Both the position numbers and the translations under genes were made by a program. The notes under the pieces were generated by a model that saw only the letters and a program-made list of their open reading frames with translations, searched no databases and was not told the origin of the DNA. This document shows positions 16,726 through 25,394 of a stretch of 61,522 nt of DNA, in pieces. Source of the DNA: JAVBNO01 sp031551485 (GTDB lineage Bacteria; Bacillota; Clostridia; Oscillospirales; Ruminococcaceae); the NCBI GenBank assembly GCA_031551485.1, contig JAVBNO010000046.1, positions 1-61,522 on the forward strand, in the 5' to 3' direction. Numbering within the stretch: position 1 is the stretch's first letter; the number at the start of each line of letters is the position of its first letter.

Positions 16726-18426
16726 TTACCCAAGACAGCGCTGTATATCCTGCGCATATTCGAGAGAAAGAACCGTATTGACCAAACGTTGGGCAGCAGT
16801 CTGGCTTGTTTCGCGGATCGCTTTCTTTAAACGCGGTATGGCGCTGGGGCTTACGCTAAATTCATCCAAGCCCATACCAAGCAGGATTTGTACAGCTTTG
16901 GGATCGCTTGCCAGCTCGCCGCACATGCCCGCCGGGATACCCGCGGTATGCGCCGCATCGATCACCCGCTTGATGGCCCCGAGCACGGCGGGGTGGAAAG
17001 GATTGTATAAGTGTTGGATATTTTCATTGCCCCGGTCGACCGCCAGCAAATACTGGGTGAGATCGTTGGTGCCGATGCTCAAAAAGTCTACCAGCTTTGC
17101 AAACCGTTCCGCCTGCAGCACCGACGCCGGTGTCTCGATCATGATGCCAAGCTGGATGTCGCTGTCATAAGAAATATGCTCCTGTGTAAGTTCCTCCATG
17201 CATTGCTGCAACAGCACCCTGCTTGCCATGATCTCCTCGGCAGAAATCACCATAGGCAGCATGATGCGCAGCTGGCCATGAGCCGACGCGCGTAAAATCG
17301 CGCGGAGTTGTGTTTTAAAAATGGCTGGCTCCGACAGGCAGAAGCGGAGGGCACGATGTCCCAAAAAGGGATTTTCTTCATGGCTGAAGATATGGTAGGG
17401 AAGGGCTTTGTCACCACCAATATCCAGTGTGCGCACAATCACAGGCTGGCCCTGCATCGCCTTGGCGACATAGCGGTATGAAGCATATTGCGCCTCTTCC
17501 CCCGGCCAGTTGGCGGCCTCCATATATAAAAATTCGCTGCGAAACAGCCCAATGCCTTCGGCGCCGTTGGCAGCCGCCACATTTGCTTCTTTTTCACTGC
17601 CGATGTTGGCGAAAAGTTCCACCCGCCTGCCATCAGCTGTAATGGCGGGCAGGTCGCGCAGAGCGGCAAGCTCGCGCAATTCGCACATATAAGCGCGCTG
17701 CCTCTTGCTATATTCCTGAAGGGTGGATTCGTCGGGTCTGAGGATGACCAAACCGTTCATGCCGTCTACGATTACGGTGTCGCCCTCTGTCGCGGCATCA
17801 AAAAGGCTGTTTCCCGCGCCTACCACAGCGGGCAGGCCCACGCCCCGCGCAATGATGGCCGTGTGGGAGGTTTTGCCGCCCAGGCCGGTGGCAAAGCCCA
17901 AAACCTTTTCAAGGTCCATGGCGGCGGTGTCGCTGGGGGTGAGATCGTGCGCTATCAAAATTACCGGCTGCGCTGCGGCGGCCAGGCTTTCTTCCCCCGC
18001 GCCGGACAGCCGCCGCATAATCCGCGCACATTCGTCGCGCATGTCGGCGGCGCGTTCGCGCAAACATTCATCGTCCAAAGCGGCGAACTGCGCGCTAATC
18101 TCATCCGCGGCTGTCTGTAACGCGCATTCGGCATTTTGGCCCCCGGCGATTCTTTCCAGGGTGAGCTGCTCAAGATATGGATCCTGCAGAATGGTAAGGT
18201 GCGCCTCAAGAATATCGGCGCGTTCACCGCCCGGGCAAACGGTTATCATCGCCTCCAGCTGTGCAACACAGGCCTGTACCGCGGCCCGAAAGCGCAACTG
18301 TTCCGGCTCAATCTCCTCAGCAGAGATGGCCCGAACCGGGGTTTCTATCGCTTGCCTTTCGAGCTTTTTCACCGGCCCGATCGCAATACCTTCGCTGGCG
18401 GGGATTCCATTTATGCGGATTTCCAC
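16726..18426 (-). CDS. ptsI: PTS Enzyme I (phosphoenolpyruvate-protein phosphotransferase)
   Basis: Product of 566 residues, full length for Enzyme I. It autophosphorylates with phosphoenolpyruvate and passes phosphate to HPr. The phosphohistidine is His188 in GGKTSHTAIIARG. The C-terminal PEP-binding barrel shows GIGLFRSEFLYM, RTLDIGGDK, the NPFLGHRALRFCL segment, MLPMVI, and SIGTNDLTQY with GMCGELASDP near the end. GTG start, three bases after the HPr stop. It is the last gene of the minus-strand PTS operon, so this operon encodes its own general phosphorelay proteins. Confidence 0.95.
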   Translation of the reverse strand: MEIRINGIPASEGIAIGPVKKLERQAIETPVRAISAEEIEPEQLRFRAAVQACVAQLEAMITVCPGGERADILEAHLTILQDPYLEQLTLERIAGGQNAECALQTAADEISAQFAALDDECLRERAADMRDECARIMRRLSGAGEESLAAAAQPVILIAHDLTPSDTAAMDLEKVLGFATGLGGKTSHTAIIARGVGLPAVVGAGNSLFDAATEGDTVIVDGMNGLVILRPDESTLQEYSKRQRAYMCELRELAALRDLPAITADGRRVELFANIGSEKEANVAAANGAEGIGLFRSEFLYMEAANWPGEEAQYASYRYVAKAMQGQPVIVRTLDIGGDKALPYHIFSHEENPFLGHRALRFCLSEPAIFKTQLRAILRASAHGQLRIMLPMVISAEEIMASRVLLQQCMEELTQEHISYDSDIQLGIMIETPASVLQAERFAKLVDFLSIGTNDLTQYLLAVDRGNENIQHLYNPFHPAVLGAIKRVIDAAHTAGIPAGMCGELASDPKAVQILLGMGLDEFSVSPSAIPRLKKAIRETSQTAAQRLVNTVLSLEYAQDIQRCLG

Positions 18427-18429
18427 AGG

Positions 18430-18690
18430 CTAGTCCTCCAATTCGAGTATAAACCTGACAAGAGAATTGAGAAAATCCTCTTCTCCTGCGCCATCCACAC
18501 GAAGTGTAATTTCGGTTCCTTTTTTCAAGCCCATCGAAAGAACCATAATGATACTTTTCAGGTCGCCAATTTTGTCCCCTTTAATGATTTCGACCTTGCC
18601 AGGAAAGTTTTTGACGAAGTTCACAACCATTGATGCAGGCCGGGCATGAATGCCGCTCGGATTCACCACGGCGATTGTTTTTTCTATCAA
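18430..18690 (-). CDS. ptsH: HPr phosphocarrier protein
   Basis: Product of 86 residues. It carries phosphate from Enzyme I to EIIA on His15 (PSGIHARPAS) and has the regulatory Ser46 (DLKSIIMVLSMG) that HPr kinase would phosphorylate in Firmicutes. Both sites are therefore conserved, unlike in many divergent HPr-like domains. The start is a TTG behind AAAGGAG. It is coupled to ptsI by a 3-bp gap and preceded by an EIIA gene, placing it inside the sgc-like operon. Confidence 0.94.
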   Translation of the reverse strand: MIEKTIAVVNPSGIHARPASMVVNFVKNFPGKVEIIKGDKIGDLKSIIMVLSMGLKKGTEITLRVDGAGEEDFLNSLVRFILELED

Positions 18691-18747
18691 TAGGATCGCG
18701 CTCCTTTCACGAAGCCGGGGCGGAACCTCTCCGCCCCGGCCGTACCG

Positions 18748-19203
18748 TCACATATTATATCTGTCTGCCAACGCCGCAAGTTCTTCCAGGTTACCTACCT
18801 CGGCCAGATCACGCAGCAGATCCCCGTTTAGCAGCATTGCGCCGAGCTTTTCCATGTTTTCGTAGTGCTCATCCATATTACAGGCTGCCAGCGTAAAAAT
18901 GAGCCGCGCATTTTTCTCGGGGTTGCCGGGCTCAAATTCCACCGGGCGGCGCACCTTGGTAAAGTTGATGGCGCTTGTGTTGACGCCGCGCGCGTTCGCT
19001 TTGGTGTGCGGGATGGCGAGGTCGTCGGTGATCACGACATATGGTCCATACTTCTGGATATTTTCAATGATTGCCTCTGGGTATTCTTCGGTAATCGAGC
19101 CATCGGCAATCAGGGTTTGACAGCAGCCGCGGACAGCGTCCTGCCAGGTATCAAAGCTGTCGGCAAAGTCTACGCGGTTCTTCGCTATTAATTCCCTCAG
19201 CAA
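18748..19203 (-). CDS. PTS EIIA component, ascorbate/SgcA type
   Basis: Product of 151 residues of the mannitol/fructose-type EIIA superfamily, with the phosphohistidine His66 in LAIPHTKANA. It is a paralogue of the ula EIIA at 2922 (compare FDTWQDAV with FDSWEDAI). TTG start with AGGAGG spaced 7 nt. It should relay phosphate from the operon's HPr to the EIIB at 21836. The transported substrate is unknown. Confidence 0.9.
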   Translation of the reverse strand: MLRELIAKNRVDFADSFDTWQDAVRGCCQTLIADGSITEEYPEAIIENIQKYGPYVVITDDLAIPHTKANARGVNTSAINFTKVRRPVEFEPGNPEKNARLIFTLAACNMDEHYENMEKLGAMLLNGDLLRDLAEVGNLEELAALADRYNM

Positions 19204-19215
19204 GTGCGCTCCTCC

Positions 19216-20031
19216 TTATGCTTTCTGCTTGCGCAGCTGCTTTACGCAATCCATAAATTCCTTTACACGGGCAAAGTCGACAGGGTTTTCAAACACCCCA
19301 TCCACCTTGAAGGTGGTTGCGCAGACAGCGCCATCTGCCACCGAGAGCTGCCGTTCAATATTGCCCACATTGCAGCCGGTATTGCAGAGCACAGGCGTTT
19401 GTTTTACGGTTTCTTTCACAACCTTCAGCACCTGGGTGTCGGTTTCAGAGCCGGCAGTGAGGCCGGAAACGCAGAGTGCATCCGGCAGGCAGTTAAACTC
19501 GGTTGAGCGCGCCACAGAGCCGATGTCGCGATCTGCCAGATACTTCGCCGCCTCGGGCACGATATTATAGAGCATTTTGATATGGCCGGCCCCCAGCCGC
19601 GCGCGATGACGCGCAGTGCGGCCCGCATCGGTATTCCAAAGCCCAAAATCGCTGGCGTAAACACCGGAGATAATCTCGCGGATGAACAAGCCGTCCACCG
19701 CCATGGCAAGGTCGAGGGAAGCAATCGGATCCCAAAGGCAGTTCACGCCGTAGGGTACTGTGATTTCCCGTTTGAGCTCGCCGATGATCCGGGCCATCGC
19801 CCCCACCGTGATAGGCTCGATTTTGGTCAAGTAAGGCAGGCTGAACTCGTTTGAAAACATAATGGCGTCTACGCCGCCCTCCTGCAGGGCGATCATATCG
19901 GCACGGGCCATTTCCACAACCTTGCCCATGCCGCCTTTTTCGTCGTAGTTCGGATCACCCGGCAGCGGCTGCAAATGGCACATGGCGATAATGGGCTTTT
20001 CGACTCCGAACAGCTGTTGCATCCAACTCAT
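19216..20031 (-). CDS. BtpA/SgcQ-family TIM-barrel protein (copy 2)
   Basis: Product of 271 residues of the BtpA family, related to E. coli SgcQ. The family signature appears as IIAMCHLQPLPGDPNY, GGVDAIMFSNEFSLPY, VPYGVNCLWDPIASLDLA and DALCVSGLTAGSETD. BtpA proteins were named for an effect on photosystem I in cyanobacteria, but members in PTS operons probably act as sugar-phosphate enzymes; the reaction is unknown. A second copy is encoded at 21026, with the phosphotriesterase homologue between them. Confidence 0.88.
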   Translation of the reverse strand: MSWMQQLFGVEKPIIAMCHLQPLPGDPNYDEKGGMGKVVEMARADMIALQEGGVDAIMFSNEFSLPYLTKIEPITVGAMARIIGELKREITVPYGVNCLWDPIASLDLAMAVDGLFIREIISGVYASDFGLWNTDAGRTARHRARLGAGHIKMLYNIVPEAAKYLADRDIGSVARSTEFNCLPDALCVSGLTAGSETDTQVLKVVKETVKQTPVLCNTGCNVGNIERQLSVADGAVCATTFKVDGVFENPVDFARVKEFMDCVKQLRKQKA

Positions 20032-20048
20032 ATGGTTTTCCTCCCCTT

Positions 20049-21005
20049 TTAATTTTCAAAGGCAAATTGCCGCATTGGATTTTCGCAAAGTATTTTGTGA
20101 ATATCCGCTTGCGAAACGCCCTCTTCCAACAGGCGGGGGACAAACTTCTGCAGAATATAATTGTGGCCATATCCACCGCCGTACTGTGGCCACATCGAGG
20201 CGCGTCCATTGTCTCCGCCCAACAAGATTTGTCCGGCGTAGCCCGCTTCGCACATCCCCTTAATCAAATCTATGAGCACATTGTCCGGCCAATATTTGGC
20301 GCGGGAAGGCCCGTCATATCCGAGGGTAACACCCTGCGCCGCCATCTTTTTGTGGTATGCAAGGTCTGGGTTGCGGTCCACATGGCCAAGAATGACGCGG
20401 CGGGGGTCCACACCGTTTTCTTTGACAAGCTCGATGACTTCAAGCCCCATGGTGCCGCGCTCGGTATGGGTGGAAATGGGCGCACCGGTCTGCAGGCTTG
20501 CCATGCAGGCTGCCTTGAGTGTTCTGAGCTCCATTGGGCGGATGCAGTTGTAGTGGGTGGCAAATTTGATTACGCCGGCTTTCGCTTTGCTGCGGGTGAT
20601 GATAGGGCCATTGTAGTTGTTGATTTCAATGCCAATTGTAATTTCTTCCGCAATCAGGCGGGCCACTTCTTCAATAGGATACTTGTTGACCCAGTGCTCC
20701 GCATCGTAGTAGACGGAACGTTGGAAGCCGGTACAAGAGATGATATGTACGCCGGAAGCCTCAGAAATCTCCCGCAGCATTTCAATCTGTCTGCCGCAAT
20801 CGATGGGGTTCATATCCACCATGCTGCGTCCGCCGGCAGCAAAAAACGCCTTCATGGCGTCAATGGCATAATCTACGCGGTCGAGCCGCAAATCCCGGTC
20901 CGCTTTCTCCTCTCCTCCGCCAATGGTGATCAGATGGTCATGATAGTTGTTGACGCCCAGCTCTTCCGGCTTGATGGGCCCCAGGACAGTTTCTATATAT
21001 TTCAT
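20049..21005 (-). CDS. Phosphotriesterase-family metal hydrolase
   Basis: Product of 318 residues, full length for the PTE/Php/lactonase family. Metal motifs: NYHDHL near residue 20 (first HxH), STHTERGTMG (His), LGHVDRNPD (His) and GGDNGR (Asp). The bridging lysine is likely in the GVIKFATHYN region, which suits a lactonase or phosphosugar hydrolase more than a true organophosphatase. It lies between two BtpA genes in the PTS operon and resembles the truncated gene at 3-500. Possible job: hydrolysing the phosphorylated product of the PTS, by analogy with UlaG in ascorbate use; this is inference. Confidence 0.88.
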   Translation of the reverse strand: MKYIETVLGPIKPEELGVNNYHDHLITIGGGEEKADRDLRLDRVDYAIDAMKAFFAAGGRSMVDMNPIDCGRQIEMLREISEASGVHIISCTGFQRSVYYDAEHWVNKYPIEEVARLIAEEITIGIEINNYNGPIITRSKAKAGVIKFATHYNCIRPMELRTLKAACMASLQTGAPISTHTERGTMGLEVIELVKENGVDPRRVILGHVDRNPDLAYHKKMAAQGVTLGYDGPSRAKYWPDNVLIDLIKGMCEAGYAGQILLGGDNGRASMWPQYGGGYGHNYILQKFVPRLLEEGVSQADIHKILCENPMRQFAFEN

Positions 21006-21025
21006 TCTGAACAGTTACTCCTTTA

Positions 21026-21817
21026 CTACTGAATTGATCGCATCAGCCGCTCTACCCGCGCAGGGTCGATGCGGTTTTCGGGGCAGCCGTCCACCTTCAG
21101 GCAGGTCGCCACCACACATGCGTCTGCAATGCTGAGAATATCCTTCACGGTGTCAAAAGTCACACCGGTATTCGCCACCACCGGGAAATCCCCCACGGCC
21201 TGCTTGATCTCCGCCAGCTGCTCATAGGGAGCCGCCTTTCCGGCCATTGTGCCGGAAACACAGACAGCGTCTACCATTGCACTTTTGGTTACGGTCTGCG
21301 CCACCAGCGTGACGGGGCGAGTATCAAGAGAACAAGAGAATTCCGGCATCAGGTTGGTGATGATGCGGATATGTTCCGCGCCGATGGAACGGCGGTATTG
21401 GATGATCCGGTGGGCGTCGGGCGTGAAAAAGCCCAGATCGCCGCAGAAGGTTCCACACGCTATACCGCGGATAAAGTCGGCGCCGGTGGCCAACGCCACA
21501 GCCAGCGAAGCCACGGGGTCCCACTGTAGGTCGATGCCGAACGGCACAGCCGAACGCCCTTTGGTCACCGAAAGCACCACTGCCGTCATTGCGGCTACGC
21601 ACTCCCGGCTCATCTCTTTGGCGTAGGGCTTATCATTTTCATTGCAGAAAATGACAGCGTCTATGCCCCCATCCACCAGGCTGTTGTAGTCGCTCGCCGC
21701 ATGGGAGATGACAACATCCAGCCCTGCGCCAGCGTACCTTGCGGAACCTGGCAGCGGGCCGAGGTGAACCATGCCGATGACGGGCTTTCTACCGTTAAAC
21801 AGGTCTTTGATCCACAT
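21026..21817 (-). CDS. BtpA/SgcQ-family TIM-barrel protein (copy 1)
   Basis: Product of 263 residues. Same family as the 19216 gene: IGMVHLGPLPGSARY, GGIDAVIFCNENDKPY, VPFGIDLQWDPVASLAVA, DAVCVSGTMAGKAA and FPVVANTGVTFDTV. The two copies have diverged considerably, so they are unlikely to be simple duplicates and may act on successive intermediates or form a heteromer. The gene starts 18 bp after the EIIB stop. Confidence 0.88.
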   Translation of the reverse strand: MWIKDLFNGRKPVIGMVHLGPLPGSARYAGAGLDVVISHAASDYNSLVDGGIDAVIFCNENDKPYAKEMSRECVAAMTAVVLSVTKGRSAVPFGIDLQWDPVASLAVALATGADFIRGIACGTFCGDLGFFTPDAHRIIQYRRSIGAEHIRIITNLMPEFSCSLDTRPVTLVAQTVTKSAMVDAVCVSGTMAGKAAPYEQLAEIKQAVGDFPVVANTGVTFDTVKDILSIADACVVATCLKVDGCPENRIDPARVERLMRSIQ

Positions 21818-21835
21818 TATTTCACCTTATATTCA

Positions 21836-22117
21836 TTATTTGTCGAGTTCAAGCGCCTGGGAAATTGCTTGTTTGATGCCCTCGACATCTACAAAATTTT
21901 TAATCCTTACAACCGTTGTATTGCTGCGAGCAGGCAGGGACTCTGCCAGTGCGGGCGTGGTTACTACAACGTCGGGATGCTTGCTCCCATAGCCGCCAAG
22001 ATCGCAATGGTCCACTGTCGCCTCAATTCCTAACGCCTTGAACGCTTTTTCCACACTCATGCGGAGAATCAGGCTGGACCCCATGCCGTTTACACATACG
22101 CACAGAACCTTCATCAT
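21836..22117 (-). CDS. PTS EIIB component, ascorbate/SgcB type
   Basis: Product of 93 residues. The phosphorylated cysteine is Cys8 in CVCVNGMGSS. The frame extends back to 22159 and overlaps the DeoR gene, but AAGGAGG is well spaced for the ATG at 22117 (a second ATG follows directly), so that start is used. It partners with the EIIC at 22985 and EIIA at 18748. Confidence 0.9.
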   Translation of the reverse strand: MMKVLCVCVNGMGSSLILRMSVEKAFKALGIEATVDHCDLGGYGSKHPDVVVTTPALAESLPARSNTTVVRIKNFVDVEGIKQAISQALELDK

Positions 22118-22155
22118 TGGCTTTTCCTCCTTTTTTTTCAGGGGGCGGGCGCGGG

Positions 22156-22920
22156 TCAATCCACGACGATAACCTCGACACCGCGACTCTCAAATGTTTT
22201 TAAATCTTCCGCGCTGATGCCAGAGTCGGTTATAATCTTGTTGGCCGCCTCTATTGCGCAGATGGAGGCGTAGCGGGCAAGGCCGATTTTATCGGAATGG
22301 GCCACAACTACCACCTCTATTGCTTGTTCCATGAACACACGCTTGACAAGGGCATCGTACATGTTGAATGCCGTATAACCATGGTCAAAGGATATCCCGG
22401 CCACGCCGATGAACACCTTATCAAGCACATATTCCTTTAGGGTATTGGTGGCGGTGTGACCGGTCAACGACAGATCCTTGGGCGAAAATTCGCCGCCGGT
22501 ACACACCACCCTGAGATTTCGCGCCGTGCTCAGTTCATTGACAACGGGAATGGAGGAGGTCAACACAGTGAGGTCGGAAATTCCTTTAATATATTTCGCG
22601 ACCTCCAAAGCTGTGGTGCCCACATCAATACCGATGCTGTCCCCCGGAGTAACAAGGCTAGCCGCTTGCTTTCCGATGAGAGTCTTGATGTCCCTGACTT
22701 CGTTTTGGCGGGTCAGAAACTCTGACTCGTAGCCTACCTTTTCATTGAAGACCGCGCCGCCGTAAGAGCGGGTTAGCAGACCCTCCTGCTCCAAAAGAGC
22801 CAGATCCCTGCGGATGGTCATCTCGGCGGTGGAAAACTCCACCGCGAGCTCATGCACCGAAACAACCTTATTCTCGCGCAGTTTACATATGATCTGATTT
22901 CTTCTTTCTGCTGCTATCAT
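22156..22920 (-). CDS. DeoR/GlpR-family transcriptional regulator of the sgc-like operon
   Basis: Product of 254 residues. The N-terminal helix-turn-helix (VHELAVEFSTAEMTIRRDLALLEQEGL) is followed by the sugar-phosphate-sensing domain (LTSSIPVVNELS; CTGGEFSPKDLSLTGHTA; FIGVAGISFDHG). The ATG at 22920 follows GGGAGAG; an upstream TTG at 22935 is less well placed. It lies inside the operon between EIIC and EIIB. The operon promoter carries ATGTTCGAT half-sites typical of GlpR-like regulators, so autoregulation is likely. The inducer is unknown. Confidence 0.9.
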   Translation of the reverse strand: MIAAERRNQIICKLRENKVVSVHELAVEFSTAEMTIRRDLALLEQEGLLTRSYGGAVFNEKVGYESEFLTRQNEVRDIKTLIGKQAASLVTPGDSIGIDVGTTALEVAKYIKGISDLTVLTSSIPVVNELSTARNLRVVCTGGEFSPKDLSLTGHTATNTLKEYVLDKVFIGVAGISFDHGYTAFNMYDALVKRVFMEQAIEVVVVAHSDKIGLARYASICAIEAANKIITDSGISAEDLKTFESRGVEVIVVD

Positions 22921-22984
22921 GTCACTCTCTCCCAAGTTTGATTATACAAGTTGAAGTCGCTTCGACAGGGGACGAAGTATTCGC

Positions 22985-24385
22985 TTATGTATTTGCAGTG
23001 TCTTTTTTGGGCTTGAGCAGAACAATTGCGCCCACAAATGCAGCAACAAGGATGGGCAGGAATACCCAGATGTTGCGAACAACACTCATCAGGCCCGCAA
23101 TCACCAGCCAGATGGATCCGAAGTCAGTGTTGCCATAGGTAGCGCCGATGCCCGCCAGGCCGGACATTTGTGTGAAGAAGACGCCGCCCAAGATTTGGAC
23201 TAAGCCACAGACAACGCCCGCCACAAAAGCAGCTTTTCTGCCGCCGTATTTAAATCCGAAGACACCGGCGATGCTGCCGTCAAAGAAAGTGGCGATAATG
23301 CCCGGGATCATGAGGATGGGCGAACCGACCATCACAAGAACAATAAAGCCAATGAACTCGCCCAGGAAGGCACCGATGAACCCGAAGATGGAAGACAAAG
23401 GCGCCAGCGGGAAGAAGACAGGCATATCAAGGCCAGGAACCGCATTGGGGATGAGCTTGTCGGAAATGCCCTTGAAAGCGGGAACCAACTCTGCAATCAT
23501 CATGCGTACGCCGGTAAGCAGCACAACGATACCAACAGTGAAGCTGGCGCCCAGTTCGAGCAGATAAACCACCCAGTTTGTGGTGATTTTCGAGGCTTCC
23601 AGTTCGGCAAGCAAAAAGCCCTTGCCAGCAAACAGGCAGATACCTGCAAGCACAATTGTCATCAGAAGGCAGGTGACAACGGTGCTGTCATTGAAGATTG
23701 TGGAGAAGCCGCGAAGTTTCAGCGAGCTTTCATCTTCATCGTACAGTTTGGGGTTGGTCTTTTTGTTATACCCGCCGAACAATTTGCCTATCCATGTACT
23801 GATAATTGCCGATGTGCCGCTGATGTGGCCCAACGTAAAGTCGTTACCCACGAACGGTTTGGCGTAACGGTGTACCCAGGCAGGCATAATAGTCCAGTAC
23901 ATGCCACAAAAAAGGCTGGACATTACCATCAGTATACTACCTTCAAGGCCAAAAAACCAGTTAAATATCCAGACGACCAAAGTGGAAAAGGCAAGCATGG
24001 TGTGTCCGCTGAGGAACACATATTTGAGCGGAGTAACGCGCGCGAAGAGCAGGTTGATTAAAAAGCCGAACAGCATTACCATCGGCACAATGCTTAGCAG
24101 CATTTCTGGGAGAGAATTGTTGATCGCGGCCATGCCCGCATAGTTTTCGGTCACGATGCCCTGAATATTAAAGGCTTTGCTGAGAATGTTCATGGCAGGC
24201 CGGTAGGCCGCCTGCAGAATCGTGGAACCCTGCTTAAGGATCATGACGCCGACTATCGCTTTCACGACGCCTTTGATCACATCGCCGGAATCCTTTTTCT
24301 GAATCAACAGGCCAACCAAAACGATTAGCCCCATGATCAGTTCGAATTGTCCCATAAAAATCCTAAAGCCTGTTAAAATAGCCAT
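22985..24385 (-). CDS. PTS EIIC permease, UlaA/SgaT or SgcC type
   Basis: Product of 466 residues with about 11-12 hydrophobic segments, of the same EIIC-GAT/UlaA superfamily as the protein at 3461 (compare SGHTMLAFS with TGHVMVQQS, and the IPNAVPGLDMPVFFPLAP region). It transports and, with EIIB, phosphorylates an unknown carbohydrate. It lies downstream of the creatininase-family gene. The distance from its ula paralogue and the different companion enzymes suggest a substrate other than ascorbate. Confidence 0.9.
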   Translation of the reverse strand: MAILTGFRIFMGQFELIMGLIVLVGLLIQKKDSGDVIKGVVKAIVGVMILKQGSTILQAAYRPAMNILSKAFNIQGIVTENYAGMAAINNSLPEMLLSIVPMVMLFGFLINLLFARVTPLKYVFLSGHTMLAFSTLVVWIFNWFFGLEGSILMVMSSLFCGMYWTIMPAWVHRYAKPFVGNDFTLGHISGTSAIISTWIGKLFGGYNKKTNPKLYDEDESSLKLRGFSTIFNDSTVVTCLLMTIVLAGICLFAGKGFLLAELEASKITTNWVVYLLELGASFTVGIVVLLTGVRMMIAELVPAFKGISDKLIPNAVPGLDMPVFFPLAPLSSIFGFIGAFLGEFIGFIVLVMVGSPILMIPGIIATFFDGSIAGVFGFKYGGRKAAFVAGVVCGLVQILGGVFFTQMSGLAGIGATYGNTDFGSIWLVIAGLMSVVRNIWVFLPILVAAFVGAIVLLKPKKDTANT

Positions 24386-24429
24386 CCGCTAATTCCTCCT
24401 CTTTACCTTAAATGAATAATCGTATTGTG

Positions 24430-25164
24430 TTATAAAGGGATATTGGTATTTATGATTTTGGCCAGGTCATCTAACCACCGTTCCAGATATTGCGCGCCCT
24501 TTTCGGCGGTTGCCTTTGTGGCGTCGCCAAAAAGGCCCGATTTGGAATATTCAGTCCAGGGCAGCGGCCGCAGGTCGATATCGGGCGGCACTGCTGGTTC
24601 CTCCCGCACAGCCTTGTCCATCTGGACAAGTTCAGGGGCAATTTCCAGCATGATGGAGGTTTCCAGTTCGGCCGCATGAAAAGTCTTGCCGTTCCAAAGG
24701 CTGGTTTCCATCAGCTCTGCGTTGTATTTGCCAACATTGATATACCCCAGATGCCAGACATTGCGGTATCCATACTCATCCATAAGCTCTCGGGCCGCGT
24801 CACGGCTGGGCTGCATGTTGCCATAATGACCCGAAAAAAGAATGACGTGCCTTGCTCCCTGCTTTTCAAGGCTTACAACAATATCTTTTACCACATCAAT
24901 AAAGGTTCGCTGCCGCAGGGATATTGTTCCAGGGAATCCTTTGGCCGACCATACTTGACCGTATGGCAGCGTTGGTAATACCACGCTGTTTGTTTTCTCC
25001 GCCAGCAACGGGCAGAAATAATCGCTTACCACCGTATCGGTGGCGGTAGCCATATGGTAGCCGTGTTGCTCGGTGGAGCCCAGAGGCAAGATGACGGCGC
25101 GCGCGCTTTTAATGCGCTCTCCTGCTTCAGGCCAAGTCATACCTCCAATCTTATAGTCTTTCAT
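24430..25164 (-). CDS. Creatininase-family amidohydrolase
   Basis: Product of 244 residues. Family metal-binding motifs are visible: LPLGSTEQHGYHM (Glu, His), TATDTVVSD (Asp), FSGHYGNMQPS (His) and HAAELETS (Glu). The family includes creatininase, riboflavin-precursor amidase (ArfB) and MftE, all metal-dependent C-N hydrolases. It is the first gene of the sgc-like operon, which suggests the imported substrate, or an intermediate, carries an amide or cyclic imide-like bond. That would be unusual for a PTS substrate and is inference only. Confidence 0.87.
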   Translation of the reverse strand: MKDYKIGGMTWPEAGERIKSARAVILPLGSTEQHGYHMATATDTVVSDYFCPLLAEKTNSVVLPTLPYGQVWSAKGFPGTISLRQRTFIDVVKDIVVSLEKQGARHVILFSGHYGNMQPSRDAARELMDEYGYRNVWHLGYINVGKYNAELMETSLWNGKTFHAAELETSIMLEIAPELVQMDKAVREEPAVPPDIDLRPLPWTEYSKSGLFGDATKATAEKGAQYLERWLDDLAKIINTNIPL

Positions 25165-25233
25165 GCATCACTACTCCTTTCTTGCCGGTATGCCTTAACA
25201 TTTTGCCAGTGAAGGACAATCCATTACACAACA

Positions 25234-25290
25234 ATGTTCGATGTTGTATGATTGTATCTTAAATATAACATTCGATATGTTCGATGTCAA
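25234..25290 (-). promoter_or_regulatory. Promoter and GlpR-like operator of the sgc-like operon
   Basis: On the minus strand TTGACA (25285-25290), 17-bp spacer, TATATT (25262-25267). Within the spacer lies AACAT-TCGAT-ATGTT (25267-25281). The 11-mer ATGTTCGATGT occurs twice, at 25234-25244 and 25277-25287, spaced 43 bp (about four helical turns). ATGTTCGAT matches the known half-site of GlpR-family repressors. The second copy lies just downstream of the expected start site, ideal for looping repression. Confidence 0.75.
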
Positions 25291-25394
25291 TGATATTGAA
25301 CAAAATCGACCGATGATCACGCTATATTTGTGCAATAAGTCATAGTAAAAGCGTTAGCGATTGTGCGTTTTCGATAACGGTTAAACATTAAATT

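Noticed and set aside
17723..18433. 236-codon plus-strand frame opposite ptsI
   Set aside because: Antisense shadow of Enzyme I.
20067..21032. 321-codon plus-strand frame opposite the phosphotriesterase homologue
   Set aside because: Antisense shadow with no RBS or family resemblance.
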